Positions 47,451-59,605 of a stretch of DNA of 64,000 nt are shown here, piece by piece (within the stretch, counting starts at the first letter, position 1; each line of letters opens with the position of its first letter). Origin of the DNA: Phocoena phocoena (Eukaryota > Chordata > Mammalia > Artiodactyla > Phocoenidae); contig NC_089222.1 of the NCBI RefSeq assembly GCF_963924675.1, positions 112,979,316 to 113,043,315 on the forward strand. The letters are read 5' to 3'. Made by a program: the position numbers and the translations under genes. Under the pieces are notes generated by a model. The model was not told where the DNA came from. It made no database searches and saw only the letters and a list, made by a program, of their open reading frames with translations.

Positions 47451-48440
47451 AAATGATTTTATTGAGGTATAATTGGCATTTAATAACCTGCATCAATTTA
47501 AAGTGTACCAATCAATTAATTTTGACAAATATATACCCCTGTGAAACCACCACCACAATCAACATAAAAATATTTCCATCATGCCAGAAATTTCCTTGGA
47601 ACCACGCTCTTCCCTCAGTTTTAGTAACAGGAGCTACCAGAAATTTTCTGATAAATTTTCTTCTTCATTCTGTTCAGGCCTGTTGTGTTTCTGTGTGTGT
47701 GTTTGTGTGAGTAATAAGTAATATACTTAATATGTTTAAATAAAATGGAATAGAGTTGAAATCTCACTCCTTATTTTGTCACTCATATTCCAAGATTCCA
47801 TTCAACCATCATTAAATAACAGCTTCTGTGTGTGAGTTTATACTTATTTTTATGCAAGTACAGGCAAATATATATACTTATTTTTCACCTTTTTATATAA
47901 AATGAACATATTAAATATGCTTTTCTATGACCTGCTTTTTTCATTTTATAAGGCAAATTACAATTTTTTCCTATAAGTGAATAGAAACCTTCCTCATTCT
48001 TCTTTAGGGCTGTCCAACATTATTTCACACTGACTTACTACAAGTAAACAGTCTTCTGCTGATAGATATTTGGTTTGTTTCCAATTCTTTGCTCTTACAA
48101 ACAATGCCCCGCTAACTGACCTTGAACATTTGTCTTCTGCATGTGTGCCAAGAGTATCTGAAGGATAAATTCCCAGAAGTGGAATTGCTGGTCATAGTGT
48201 ATATTAATTTGTTATATTGATAGATATTGCCAAATACTTCTCCTCAAGGTATGAGCCAACTTATAGTGCCACCAGAAATACATGAAGATACTTCTTTCTC
48301 CCCAGCCTTGCCAACAGAATGTATTATCAAATTGGGGAATTTTTTCTAAATTGATAGGTGTAACATAATATCCTAGTGTAGTTGTTATTTGCATTTTTCT
48401 TTTATGAATTAGGGTGACGGCAGTTAGAAAATCCAAGAAA
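47451..48440 (-). mobile_element. Old L1M 3' end, antisense
   Basis: It starts with the old-L1 3' UTR form ('ttttattgaggtataattgg', 'tgtgaaaccaccaccacaat') and runs about 1 kb to an ORF2-C-terminal-like end ('ggaattgctggtcatagtg', 'ttatttgcatttttctttta'). More diverged than the other L1 tails here. Confidence 0.75.
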
Positions 48441-48559
48441 CTAACCTTTCATTAATGGTTGAGTTTAGGACAAAAGTCAATTTGCACCATGTTGTTCACA
48501 CCTAACCAAGACAGTCCATGACCAATGTAATATGCTAAGCCATTAAACCTTAATTAATA

Positions 48560-48560
<1 letters not shown>

Positions 48561-48592
<32 letters not shown>

Positions 48593-48793
48593 GGCTGCGT
48601 TGGGTCTTAGTTGTGGCACACAGGGTCTTTTGTTGTGGCACATGGGCTCCAGAGCGCATGGGTTCAGTAATTGCAGTGCATGGGCTTAGCTGCCCTGTGG
48701 CATGTGGGATCTTAGTTACCCAACCAGGGATCGAACCTGCATCCCCTGCATTGGAAGGCAGATTCTTAACCACTGGACCACCAGGGAAGAAGT
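48561..48793 (-). mobile_element. CHR-1-like SINE, antisense
   Basis: T-rich start, then 'ggctgcgttgggtcttag'. On the minus strand the tRNA-like head has 'ggttcgatccctggttggg'. Imperfect target duplication 'ccttaattaatat' / 'ccttagttagtat' (48548-48560 and 48794-48806). Confidence 0.88.
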
Positions 48794-48806
48794 CCTTAGT
48801 TAGTAT

Positions 48807-49360
48807 GTTCATTTCAAAAGAAAGAGTTCATTTAAAAAATTCTAGAATGTTTATTTATTTTCTAATTTCAAAACAAAAACATTAAAACAAACTTTAAAGT
48901 TAAGAACTTGCAGCCAATGCTGCACCATCTAATACAATGGAGAATAACAAACAGCAAAGAGAAAACTTTATAAAGACAATGGGGTTGTAAAATGGAGATA
49001 GATACAGAAATAAAAATGTAAAGCAATAGGTAATAAACTCTTCAAAATTTCTAGCAATAATTTAAATATATCTTTTCATTTTCTACCTGATAAGATGCAA
49101 AAATATTAGAGGGGGGAAAAGAGAGCAAAATTGAGGAAAGACATTCCATGAACCTCTAGCAACATTGAAGAGGTAACCTTGATATGGTAACAATTCTCAG
49201 GTCATACAAATGAAAATTTGAATTGCACCAATTGGATAATTAACAATTAAAGTGCAGTCCATAATTTCTCCTTGCATTTTATATATGTGACTTTGAACAA
49301 TCAGTCTGTTGAATTTACGAAGTTTGCTCCCTCTCTACATCCAGAGTAACTCCTTAACTT
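48807..49360. other. Intergenic, nothing recognised
   Basis: AT-rich sequence; no element recognised. Confidence 0.5.
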
Positions 49361-49375
49361 AAAACAATGTCATCT

Positions 49376-49592
49376 GAGCTTCCCTGGTGGCGCAGTGGTT
49401 GGGAGTCCGCCTGCTGATGCAGGGGACACGGGTTCGTGCCCTGGTCCGGGAAGATCCCACATGCCGCGGAGCGGCTGGGCCCGTGAGCCATGGCCGCTGA
49501 GCCTGCGCGTCCGGAGCCTGTGCTCCGCAACGGGAGAGGCCACAACAGTGAGAGGCCCACGTACCGCAAAAAAAAAAAAACAAAAAAACAAA
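49376..49592 (+). mobile_element. CHR-type SINE, best preserved copy
   Basis: It looks closest to consensus: CpG sites such as 'gccgcggagcgg' and 'cctgcgcgtccgg' are still present. The B-box-like segment is 'gggttcgtgccctgg'. The 15 bp target duplication 'aaaacaatgtcatct' (49361-49375 and 49593-49607) is exact. Probably the youngest SINE in the window. Confidence 0.96.
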
Positions 49593-49607
49593 AAAACAAT
49601 GTCATCT

Positions 49608-52080
49608 ATAGTTTCCTGTCATAGTTAAGTATGTATATGAATATCATTTAGAACACAAGCTTTCCAAATTTATTTGCGTGTGTGAGATAATTAGTCAAGC
49701 TAAAAGTCTTCTGTTGAACAATTAAAATTTCATATCTTGGGAGAAGAGAGAAGCCAAGAATACAGACAAAATCATAGCAGGTAGATGCTATTGAGGCATG
49801 TACAATGTTAGAACAGGTGGGAAAACATCAGTCTGCTCCATCACATGGGTACCAGCTGGCAGCTCTGACTTGTCCAGGAGCAGAGGTGAACACAGCCATC
49901 AAAGGCAACCATGTCTTAAGTTTGTCTTCAGGGAAATATTCCAATTGTATTGTGAATCCTGCAGAACCCAGGATTCTGCTGTATTATACTTGTACAATAC
50001 TAATTATGTTTACCTAGAAAACACTAGAAGCAGGTTAAAACAAGTTTGACCCTAAAGCCAATCCTACAGTGTGTTTTTTAAAATCTTTGCCTTTATAAGC
50101 TTCTAAAATATCTCATTAACTGAGGTTATTTTAAATACAAATTATAACAAATACACATGATGGCCCTTAGGATAAAACTAATATATGTTTAATATATTCT
50201 GCTCTCACAATATTACTCTCTAACCCCATGGATCACATCCCATGCCATGCAGAAAAAGAAATTTACATCAGAAGAGACACAGCTAAGCATATACCATCTG
50301 ATGCAGCATGCTTCTTGACTGCTGGGTAGTTGTGAGTGGTGGGATCTTCTGGTACCACACAGGGCTGACCCAACCTATTGTGACTTGTTTCATGGTTTTC
50401 AAGAGAGAGGAACTGAGAGGGCAAATTCTCCAATCTGGTTAATTAAGGAACTGTAACACTAGGGAAAATCTTCTTTCCTCTCGGCAAAAGCCACCAGCCC
50501 TGGTAGCTGCAGGAGCAAAATGAGATCCAGATTGGTAGAAACCAAAAGATGAAACTTCAGAGGCAACTCAGGGTCAGAGAGGCAATAGCAGTTGTAATAA
50601 AGAGTTCCAGGTGGTGGAATAAAAAGCAATCCCAGAAGGTCACAACAGAAAATTCTAAGTGGCTCTCAAGGAAAATAGGTCTGCCGTTCAGAGCATTCAC
50701 AGGAAAATGGGGGTAGTTATGGGGCTTGAATGGCAATTGACACTCAGAAAGGCTCAGGGCAAAGCTTATTTTTTTAATCCATAAGATTGTTACCCATCTG
50801 TGTTTTACCACTCTGCTGTGCCCAGAGTTCCAGAAGAATAACTATACTGGGATGAAATAAGTTTTCAAGTTTGATAAAGTCCTCACTTGACCAGATACAA
50901 TAATTTGCATTGCTTTGAAGAATTTAGAACTTCTGTGTGGCTTTCTGTGCAACACCAGTTTGATTTTTCTCCTCTGAAATGGATGATGCCAAGTAGAGTG
51001 ATGGGGTTCTGGTAACAGATGATTGGTAATAATTCTAGAGAAGTATAAGGTAATCATTGATTCCATTGCAGTCTCAAAATCACATCTGAATCTTAGTTTT
51101 CCTGCTTCCTTAATATTTTAGGAATAAAGCAGGAACGCTATGGGTTTTGTATGTATGTATGTCCCACAGTGAGTTCGCACTACTGAAAACAGAGCCCATA
51201 AACATAAATTTCAGGCAATTGAAGGAAATGTATGAATTAGACTGTTGTGAGTAGTATGGAGTGATAGAGATTGTGGCAAACTACAAGTGGATATTTAAAA
51301 TATTTAAGTGCAGGGTCCTTTTTCAGGCCTTATCCAGTTTTTCTTTTACTACTACTGGCCATAGGGACTACAACCAATTATCTCTGCTTTTGGCAGCTGC
51401 CCTCATCTAATTTACCATTTAAAAGCTTTTCTTACTCCCAAGTCTGACTGGAAAGTAGAAAGATTATTCTATAATGTATTTCTTCCTTAGAGCTATTGAA
51501 GACAAACACACAGGGCATTTCAATTTAAGGCTGCTGCTACGTATAATTATGGGAAACATGACAGAATATTAAAAAAAAGAAATTATAAAAATGGGGAAGC
51601 CATGCAATTTGCAAATATTTAAAAGTCATGAGTGTTGTCCAGCACTTTCTCAATTTATTCTCAGATGATAATAGATCTCATAGCAGTCACCCACATGAGT
51701 GTACAAGTCAGTAACTCCCTTTTGACCCCATCCCTTCTTGTCGTATGACCAGGCTCACAATTCAAACAGAGATTTTTTCCTGAGATAATACTGGCACTTT
51801 TTTTTTTTGAATTATCAAGTTGAATTTCAATTAAAGACAGTAAATTAAGACAAGGTGGAATGACACAAGCGTTCATATATTTGTGGTAAAACCTTAAATA
51901 TACATTATTTTTAAAAACCTGGCAATATATATCCAGACCCTAAAAGATATTTCTTCATATTGACCTGAAAATCCCACTTTTAGGAATTTATCCTAATAAT
52001 TCAAAATGCTAATAGAATTTATATGCAAAGACATATTTTGCAATAATACTTGTTTTTTCCATTTTGTGATTGTGATTCTT
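49608..52080. other. Intergenic, unrecognised, partly GC-balanced
   Basis: No gene or family recognised. 49790-50050 and 50280-51060 are less AT-rich than their surroundings and have a few open frames of 70-84 codons (for example 50557-50811 on the minus strand) that resemble nothing I know. They may be an old repeat or single-copy sequence. Confidence 0.4.
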
Positions 52081-52081
52081 T

Positions 52082-52228
52082 TATTTTAATCTTTATTGGC
52101 ATATAGTTGATTTACAATGTTATGTTAGTTTTATGTGTAGAGCAGTGAGTCAGTTATACATGTACATACATCCACTCTTTTATTTTAGATTCTTTTCCCA
52201 TAAAGACCATTACAGAGTATTGAGTAGA
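52082..52228 (-). mobile_element. L1 3' UTR fragment, antisense
   Basis: A short L1 3' UTR segment: 'gcatatagttgatttacaat', 'gtcagttatacatgtacat', 'attacagagtattgagtag'. Related to the tail of the 25693 copy. Confidence 0.75.
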
Positions 52229-52869
52229 GTGGAAATTGGCAATTTTTACCTCTAAAGGTTTCAGATTGAGTCGCAGGCAGGTTATAAGCTCCTTACCAAG
52301 TTCTAGGATACTACATGCTTGTGCACATGTGCACACGCAGCCACCATCCTCCCTCCCCTGCCCACACAGGGGACAAACTTTCTCTTATTATTTCTGTACA
52401 ATAATCAAATACAGTTCATTTTCATGTAAATTTTTCTCTTATCGATGGGATGAAATTCTACATCCAGCTAGCATGAGCAAGTATAAGGAAAAATTATTAT
52501 TTGGCTTTCCAAATTCACCATTTATGTCAGCAGCACCCGAAGACGTAGTTTTGAAAACACACAGCTATTCCCTAGACTTCCTATCATGGAATATTTTTAT
52601 TATTGATAGCTATCTGTCCATTAAAAGTATCAACCAATTAATGAGGCTGCATTTCCTAAGCATTCTATTTTACTTTTTCCTTATTGAAACATATCTCAAA
52701 TTTGCAACATTAATAAACACATCCCATTGAAAATGAACTGCTTCTAAACTGACCTTTGTGATTACTTTTCCTTCTCAATTTGGCCAGGATTGACTGACAG
52801 ATTGTAACATTACTAAACTGTCAGTTTTCTAGACAATCTTAAAATGCATACTATGTTTAAAATAGTGTT
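52229..52869. other. Intergenic with a long unrecognised open frame
   Basis: A plus-strand open frame of 164 codons (52236-52730) is the longest outside L1 and SINE sequence, apart from one that spans a SINE. It starts beside an L1 3' UTR fragment, has no recognisable motif and a hydrophobic, AT-driven C-terminal half. Treated as chance. Confidence 0.4.
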
Positions 52870-52878
52870 CTGAATACT

Positions 52879-53092
52879 GTTTTTTTTGTTTTGTTTTGTT
52901 TTTTTGCGGTACGTGGACCTCTCATTGTTGTGGCCTCTCCCGTTGTGGAGCACAGGTTCCGGATGCGCAGGCTCAGCGGCCATGGCTCACAGGCCTCTCC
53001 ATGGAATGTGGGATCTTCCTGGACTGGGGCACAAACCCGTGTCCCCTGCATCGGCAGGGGGAATCTCAACCACTGTGCCACCAGGGAAACCC
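52879..53092 (-). mobile_element. CHR-type SINE, antisense
   Basis: T/G-rich tail at the left, then the CHR body in minus orientation ending 'ccaccagggaaacccc'. Target duplication 'ctgaatact' (52870-52878 and 53093-53101). A short deletion has shortened the central 'gggcccgtgag' region. Confidence 0.93.
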
Positions 53093-53204
53093 CTGAATAC
53101 TTTATATTTGATTGCCTTAACATAATAAATAAACAAAAATGTGATTCAATGTAACAGTATTATCAAATAGGTCTCTTCACGAAATAAGCATTGTTAAATG
53201 AGAC

Positions 53205-53345
53205 TGGGACACATTCACAAAAAGACAAAGATCTTTGCTATTAAGGAGTTTACCATGAAGGAGACAGATAATAAACAGTGAGTAAGTTATATAGTATATT
53301 TTAAGATGATAAATGCTATAGAAAGAAAACCAAGTTAGTGTTACT
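53205..53345 (+). mobile_element. L2 LINE tail relic
   Basis: 'aggagtttaccatgaagga', 'gacagataataaacagtgag' and 'gataaatgctatagaaag' match the order of an L2 end. Confidence 0.65.
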
Positions 53346-53557
53346 GGTGGGACTTGGGTGCCAGGATGCAGGATTCACTATGTTGGCCTTGGTAAGTATC
53401 ATTGGAAAGGTAAAGACTGAGCACATTCATAAAAAATGTGAAGTGGTTAGCCAAAATATATTTTTAGCCTTTAAAAATTATGCTTCAAACATATAATTAA
53501 CAGAAATCTAGAGATAACAGAAAAATCCATTTATTATTTATTTCAAAAGTTGTATCT

Positions 53558-54384
53558 ACACAACTAACTGCTGAAGAGTCGACAGGAAGACACTGGAACT
53601 CATGAAAAATGATATCCCACATCCAAAAACAAAGGAGAAGCCACAATGAGACAGTAGAAGGGGCACAATCACAATAATATCAAATGCCATAACTGCTGGG
53701 AGGGTGATTCACAAACTGGAGAACACTTATACCACAGAGGTCCACCCACTGGAGTGAAGGTCCTGAGTCCCAAGTCAGGCTTCACAACCTGGGGGTCCAG
53801 CAATGGGAGGAGGAATTGCTAGGGAATCAGACTTTGAAGCCTAGTGGGATTTCATTGCAGAACTTTGACAGGACTGGGGGAAACAGGGACTCCATTCTTG
53901 GAGGGCACACAAAGTTGTGTGGGCACTGTGACAGAGGGGAAGGAGCAGTGACCCAATAGGAGACTGAAACAGACCTACCTACTAGTGTTGGAGGGTCTCC
54001 TGCAGAGGTGGGGGGTGACTGTGGCTCACTGTGAGAACAAGGACACTGGCAACAGATGTTCTGGGAAGTACTCGGTGTGAGCCCTCCCAGAGTCCACTAT
54101 TAGGCCCTCCAAAGACCTAGGTAGGTTCCAGTGTTGGGATGCCTCAGGCCAAACAACCAACAGGGAGGCAACACAAGCCCACCCATCAGCAGACAAGTGG
54201 ATTAACGTTTTACTGATCTCTGCCCACCAGAGCAACAGTCAGATCTACCCACAGTCCCTCCCATCAGGACAGTTACACAAGCTTCTTAGATAGCCTCATC
54301 CACCAGACGTCAGACAGCAGAAGCAAGAAGAACTACAATCCTGCAGCCTGTGGAACAAAAACCACATTCACAGAAAGATAGACA
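53558..54384 (+). promoter_or_regulatory. L1-E 5' UTR / internal promoter region
   Basis: Aligns with the L1-D 5' UTR (for example 'gagaacacttataccacag' and 'ccacccactggagtgaagg'), but starts inside it, so the outermost promoter part is probably lost. Function inferred from position. Confidence 0.7.
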
Positions 54385-55293
54385 AGATGAAAAGGCAGAG
54401 GGCTATGTACCAGATGAAGGACCAAGATAAAACCCCAGAAAAACAACTAAATGAAGTGGAGATAGGCATCTTCCAGAAAAAGAATTCAGAATAATGATAG
54501 TGAAGGTGATCCAGGACCTTGGAAAAAGAATGGAGACAAAGATCAAGAAGATGCAAGAAATGTTTAACAAAGACCAAGAAGAATTAAAGAACAAACAAAC
54601 AGAGATGAACAATAGAATAACTGAAATGAAAAATACACTAGAAGGAATCAATAGCAGAATAACTGAGGCAGAAGAATGGATAAGTGACCTGGAAGACAGA
54701 ATGGTGGAATTCACTGCTATGGAACAGAATAAAGAAAAAAGAATGAAAAGAAATGGCAACAGCCTAAGAGGCCTCTGGGACAACATTGAACGCAGCAACA
54801 TTCGCATTATAGGGGTCCCAGAATGAGAAGAGAGAGAGGGAAAGGACCCGAGAAAATACTTGAAGAGATTATAGTCCACAACTTCCCTAACATGGGAAAG
54901 GAAAGAGACACGCAAGTCCAGGAAGTGCAGAGAGTCCCAGGCAGGATAAACACAAGGAGAAACATGCTGAGACACATACTAATAAAATTGACAAATATTA
55001 AATACAAAGGAAAATTGTTGATAGCAACAAGGGAAAAATGACAAATAACATACAAGGGAACTCCCATAAGGTTAACAGCTGATTTCTCAGCAGAAACTGT
55101 ACAAGCCAGAAGGGAGTGGCATGATATATTTAAAGTGATGAAAGGGAAGAACCTACAAACAAGATTACTCTACCGGGCAAGGATCTCAGTCAGATTCAAT
55201 GGAGAAAGCAAAATCTTTACAGACAAGCAAAAGCTAAGAGAATTCAGCACCACCAAACCAGCTCTACAACAAATGCTAAAGGAAATTCTCTAA
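54385..55293 (+). pseudogene. L1-E ORF1 relic
   Basis: From ATG (54385) to TAA (55291-55293), about 303 codons. The coiled-coil part (54494-54826) includes 'INSRITEAEEWISDLEDRM' and ends in a TGA after VPE. A one-base shift then moves the next segment (54823-55041; 'MLRHILIKLTNIKYKGK') to another frame. That segment ends in TGA (55039-55041) after REK, the same codon as in L1-D, while the downstream C-terminal domain stays open. An early frameshift also separates the ATG from the coiled coil. Confidence 0.9.
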
Positions 55294-55379
55294 GTGGAAA
55301 ACACAAGAGAAGAAAAGGACCTATAAAAACAAACCCATAAAAATGAAGAAAATGGTAATAAGAAATATGCATATAGATA

Positions 55380-58300
55380 ATTACCTTAAACGTGAAAGGG
55401 TTAAATGCTCCAACCAAAAGACACAGGCTCACTGAATAAATATAAAGAGAAAACCCATACATATGCTGTCTATAAGAGACCCACTTCAGACCAAAGGACA
55501 CATACAGACTGAAAGTGAGGGGATGGAAAAAGATATTCCATGCAAATGGAAATCAAAAGAAAGCTGGAATAGCAATACTTATGTCAGAAAAAATAGATTT
55601 TAAAATAAAGAAGGTTATAAGACACAAAGAAGAGCACTACATAGTGATCAAGGGATCAATCCTAGAAGAAGATATAACAATTGTGAATATATATGCACCC
55701 AACAGAGAAGCAACTCAATACATAAGGCAACTGCTAACAGCTAAAAAGAGGAAATTGACAGTAACACAGAAATAGGGGGTGGGGGCTTTAACACCTCACT
55801 TACACCCATGAACGGGTCATCCAATTAAAAATTAATAAAGAAACACAAGCTTTAAATGACACAATAGACCAGAGAGATTTAATTGATATTTATAGGACAT
55901 TCCATCCAAAAACAACAGATTACACTTTCTTCTCAAGTGCACATGGAACATTCTCAAGGATAGATCACATCTTGGGTAACAAATCAAGCCTCAGTAATTT
56001 AAGAAAATTGAAATCAAATCAAGAAACTTTTCTGACCACAAAGCTATGACATTAGAAATCAATTAGACGGAAAAAAATATAAAAAACACAAACACATGGA
56101 GGCTAAATAATACGTTACTAAGTAACCAAGAGATCACCAAAGATATCAAAGAGAAAAATCAAAAAATACCTAGAGACAAATGACAATGAAAACACAATGA
56201 TCCAAAACCTATGGGATGCAGCAAAAGCAGTTCTAAGATGGAAGTTTAGAGCAATACATGCCTACCTCAAGAAACAAGAAAAAATTCAAATAAACAATCT
56301 AACCTTACACCTAAAGGAACTAGAGAAAGAAGAACAAACAAAACCTAAAGTTAGCAGAAGGAAAGAAATCATAAAGATCAGAACAGAAATAAATAAAATA
56401 GAAACAAAAAAACAATAGCAAAGGTCAATAAAACTAAAAGCTGGCTCTTTGAGAAGATAAACAAAATTGATAAACCATTAGCCAGACTCATGAAGAAAAA
56501 GAGGGAGAGGACTCAAATCAATAAAATTAGAAATGAAAAAGGAGAAGTTACAACAGACACCAAAGCAATACAAAGCATGCTAAGAGACTACTACAAGCAA
56601 CTCTATGTCAATGAAATGGATAACCTGGAAGAAATGGACAAATCCTTAGAAAGATATAACCTTCCAAGACTGAGTCAGGAAGAAATAGAAAATATGAACT
56701 GACCAATCACAAATAATGAAATTGAAAGTGTAATTAAAAATCTTCCAATGAACAAAAGTCCAGGACCAAATGGCTTCACAGGTGAATTCTTCAAACATTT
56801 AGAGAAGAGCTAACATCCATCCTTCTCAAACTCTTCCAAAAATTTGCAGAGGAAGAAACACTCCTAAATTCATTCAATGAGGACACAATCACCCTGATAC
56901 AAAAACCAGAACAAAACACTACAAAAAAAAAAAAATTACAGACCAATATCACTTATGAACATAGATGCAAAAATCCTCACAAGGGCTTCCCTGGTGGTGC
57001 AGTGGTTGAGAGTCCTCCTGCCGATGCAGGGGACACAGGTTCGTGTCCTGGTGTGGGAAGATACCACATGCCACGGAGTGGCAGGGCCCGTGAGCCATGA
57101 CCGCTGAGCCTGCACGTCCGGAACCTGTGCTCTGCAACAGGAGAGGCCACAACAGTGAGAGGCCCACGTACCACAAAAAAAAAAAAAAAGTCCTCACAAA
57201 ATACTAGCAAACAGAATCCAACAACACAGCAAAAGGATCATACACCATGATCAAGTGAGATTTATACCAGGGATGCAAGGACTTTTCAATATATGCAAAT
57301 CAATCAATGTGACACACTGTAGTAACAAATTGAAGAATAAAAACCATATAATCATCTCAATAGATGCAGGAAAAGGTTTTGACAAAATTCAACACCCATT
57401 TATGATAAAAACCCTACAGAAAGTAGGCATAGAGGGAACTTACGTCAACATAATAAAGGCTATGTATGACAAACCCGCAACAAACATCATTCTCAATGGT
57501 GAAAAACTGAAAGCATTTCCTCTAAGATCAGAATAAGACAAGAATGTCTACTCTCATCACTATCATTCAACATAGTTTTGGGAGTCCTACCAATGGCAAT
57601 CAGAGAAGAAAAAGAAATAAAATGAATACAAATTGGAAAAGAAGAAGGAAAACTGTCACTCTTTGTAGATGAGATGATAATATACACAGAGTATCCTAAA
57701 AATGCTGCCAGAAAACTACTGGAGCTAATCAGTGAATTTGGTAAAGTTTCAGGATACAAAATTAATGCACAGAAATCTCTTGCATTCCTATACACTAAAG
57801 ATGAAAAATCTGAAAGAGAAATTAGGAAACACTCCCATTTACCACTGCAACAAAAAGAATAAAATACCTAGGAATAAACCTCCCTAGGGAGACAAAAGAC
57901 CTGTGTGCAGCAAACTGTAAGACACTGATGAAAGAAATTAAAGACAATACAAACAGATAGAGAGATATACCATGTTCTTGGGTTGGAAGAATCAACATTG
58001 TGAGGATGACTGTATGACCCAAAGCAATCTACAGATTCAGTGCAATCCCTATCAAACTACCAATGGCATTTTTCACAAAACTAGAACAAAAAATTTTCAC
58101 AATATTTATGGAAACACAAAAGACCCCGAATAGCAAAAGCAATCTTAGGAAAGAAAAATGAAGCTGGTGGAATAAGACTCCCTGACTTCAGACTATACTA
58201 CAAAGCTACAGTAATCAAGACAGTATGGTACTGGCACAAAAAGAGAAATACAGATCAATGGAATAGGATAGAAAGCCCAGAGATAAACCCACACACCTAT

Positions 58301-59383
58301 GGTCAACTAATCTATGACAAAGGAGGAAAGGATATACAATGGAGAAAAGACAGTCTCTTCAATAAGTGGTGCTGGGAAAACTGGACAGCTACATGTAAAA
58401 GAATGAAATTAGAACACTCCTTAATACTATATACAAAAATTAACTCAAAATGGATTAAAGACCTAAATGTAAGACTAGACAATAAAACTCTTAGAGGAAA
58501 ACATAGGAAGAACACTCTTTGACATAAGTCACAGCATGATCTTTTTTGATCCACCTCCTAGAGTAATGAAAATAAAAACAAAGATAAACAAATGGGACCT
58601 AATGAAACTTCAAAGCTTTTGCACAGCAACAGAAACCATAAACAAGGCAAAAGACAACCCTCAGAATGGGAGAATATATTTGCAAATGAATCAACGGACA
58701 AAAGATTAATCTCCAAAATATATAAACAGCTCATGGAGCTCAATAGTAAAAAAACAAAAAACCCAATCAAAAAATGGGCAGAAGACCTAAATAGACATTT
58801 CTCCAAGGAAGATATACAGATTACCAACAAACACATGAAAGGATGCTCAGCATCATTAATCATTAGAGAAATCGAAATCAAAACTACAATGAGGTATCAC
58901 CTCACACCATTCAGAATGGCCATCATCACAAAATCTACAAAAAATAAATGCTGCAGAGCATGTGGAGAAAAGGGAACACTCTTGCACTGTTGGTGGGAAT
59001 GTAAATTGTTACAGCCACTATGGAGAACAGTATGGAGTTTCCTTAAAAAACTAAAAATAGAATTACCATATGACCCAGCAATCCTACTACTGAGAATATA
59101 CCCAGAGAAAACCATAATTCAAAAAGACACATGCACCCCTATGTTCATTGCAGCACTGTTTACAATGGTCAGGTCATGGAAGCAACCTAAATGCCCATCG
59201 ACAGACGAATGGATAAAGAATATGCAGTACAAATATACACTGGAATATTACTCAACCATAAAAAGAAACAAAATTGGGTCATTTGTAGAGACGTGGATGG
59301 ATCTCAAGACTGCAATACAGAGTGAAGTAAGTAAGAAAGAGGAAAACAAATATCGTATATTAACGCATATATGTGGAACCTAG
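55380..59383 (+). pseudogene. L1-E ORF2 relic (endonuclease and reverse transcriptase)
   Basis: Pieces in order: endonuclease start near 55385-55500, where a stop directly precedes the ETH of the CLQETH motif; a further endonuclease part at 55515-55775 ('AILMSEKIDFKIKK'); the region before the RT (56197-56418, 56490-56702); RT blocks at 57255-57536 and 57674-57862; and a 263-codon C-terminal frame (58592-59383) with the Cys/His segment '[14 protein letters not shown]'. The RT active site near 57660-57680 reads FVDE, so the second Asp is replaced by Glu. A SINE splits the RT at 56983-57190. Not translatable as one protein. Confidence 0.92.
56983..57190 (+). mobile_element. CHR-type SINE nested in L1-E ORF2
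   Basis: It starts 'gggcttccctggtgg', with the B-box-like 'aggttcgtgtcctgg', and ends in an A tail. Target duplication 'tcctcacaa' (56974-56982 and 57191-57199) made of L1-E sequence. Later than L1-E. Confidence 0.95.
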
Positions 59384-59605
59384 AAAAATGGTACAGATGA
59401 ACCCGTTTGCAGGGCAGAAATAGAGAGACAGATGTAGAGAACAAACATATGGACACCAAGGGGGGAAAGCAGTGGGGGGTGTAGTGCTGGTGTGATCAAT
59501 TGGGAGATTGGGATTGACATATACACACTACTATGTAAAAAATGGCTGACTAATAAGAACCTGCTGTATAATAAAATAAATAAAATTCAAAAAAAAGTTG
59601 TATTT

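Larger units (their letters stand above)
53558..59592 (+). mobile_element. Nearly full-length LINE-1 element L1-E, sense
   Basis: A 6.0 kb L1 in the opposite orientation to L1-D: 5' UTR (53558-54384), ORF1 (54385-55293), ORF2 (about 55380-59383) and 3' UTR (59384-59592). Flanked by 'aaaagttgtatct' / 'aaaagttgtattt' (53545-53557 and 59593-59605). Compared with L1-D, roughly the first 100 bases are missing or unrecognisable. A CHR SINE sits inside ORF2. Confidence 0.95.
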
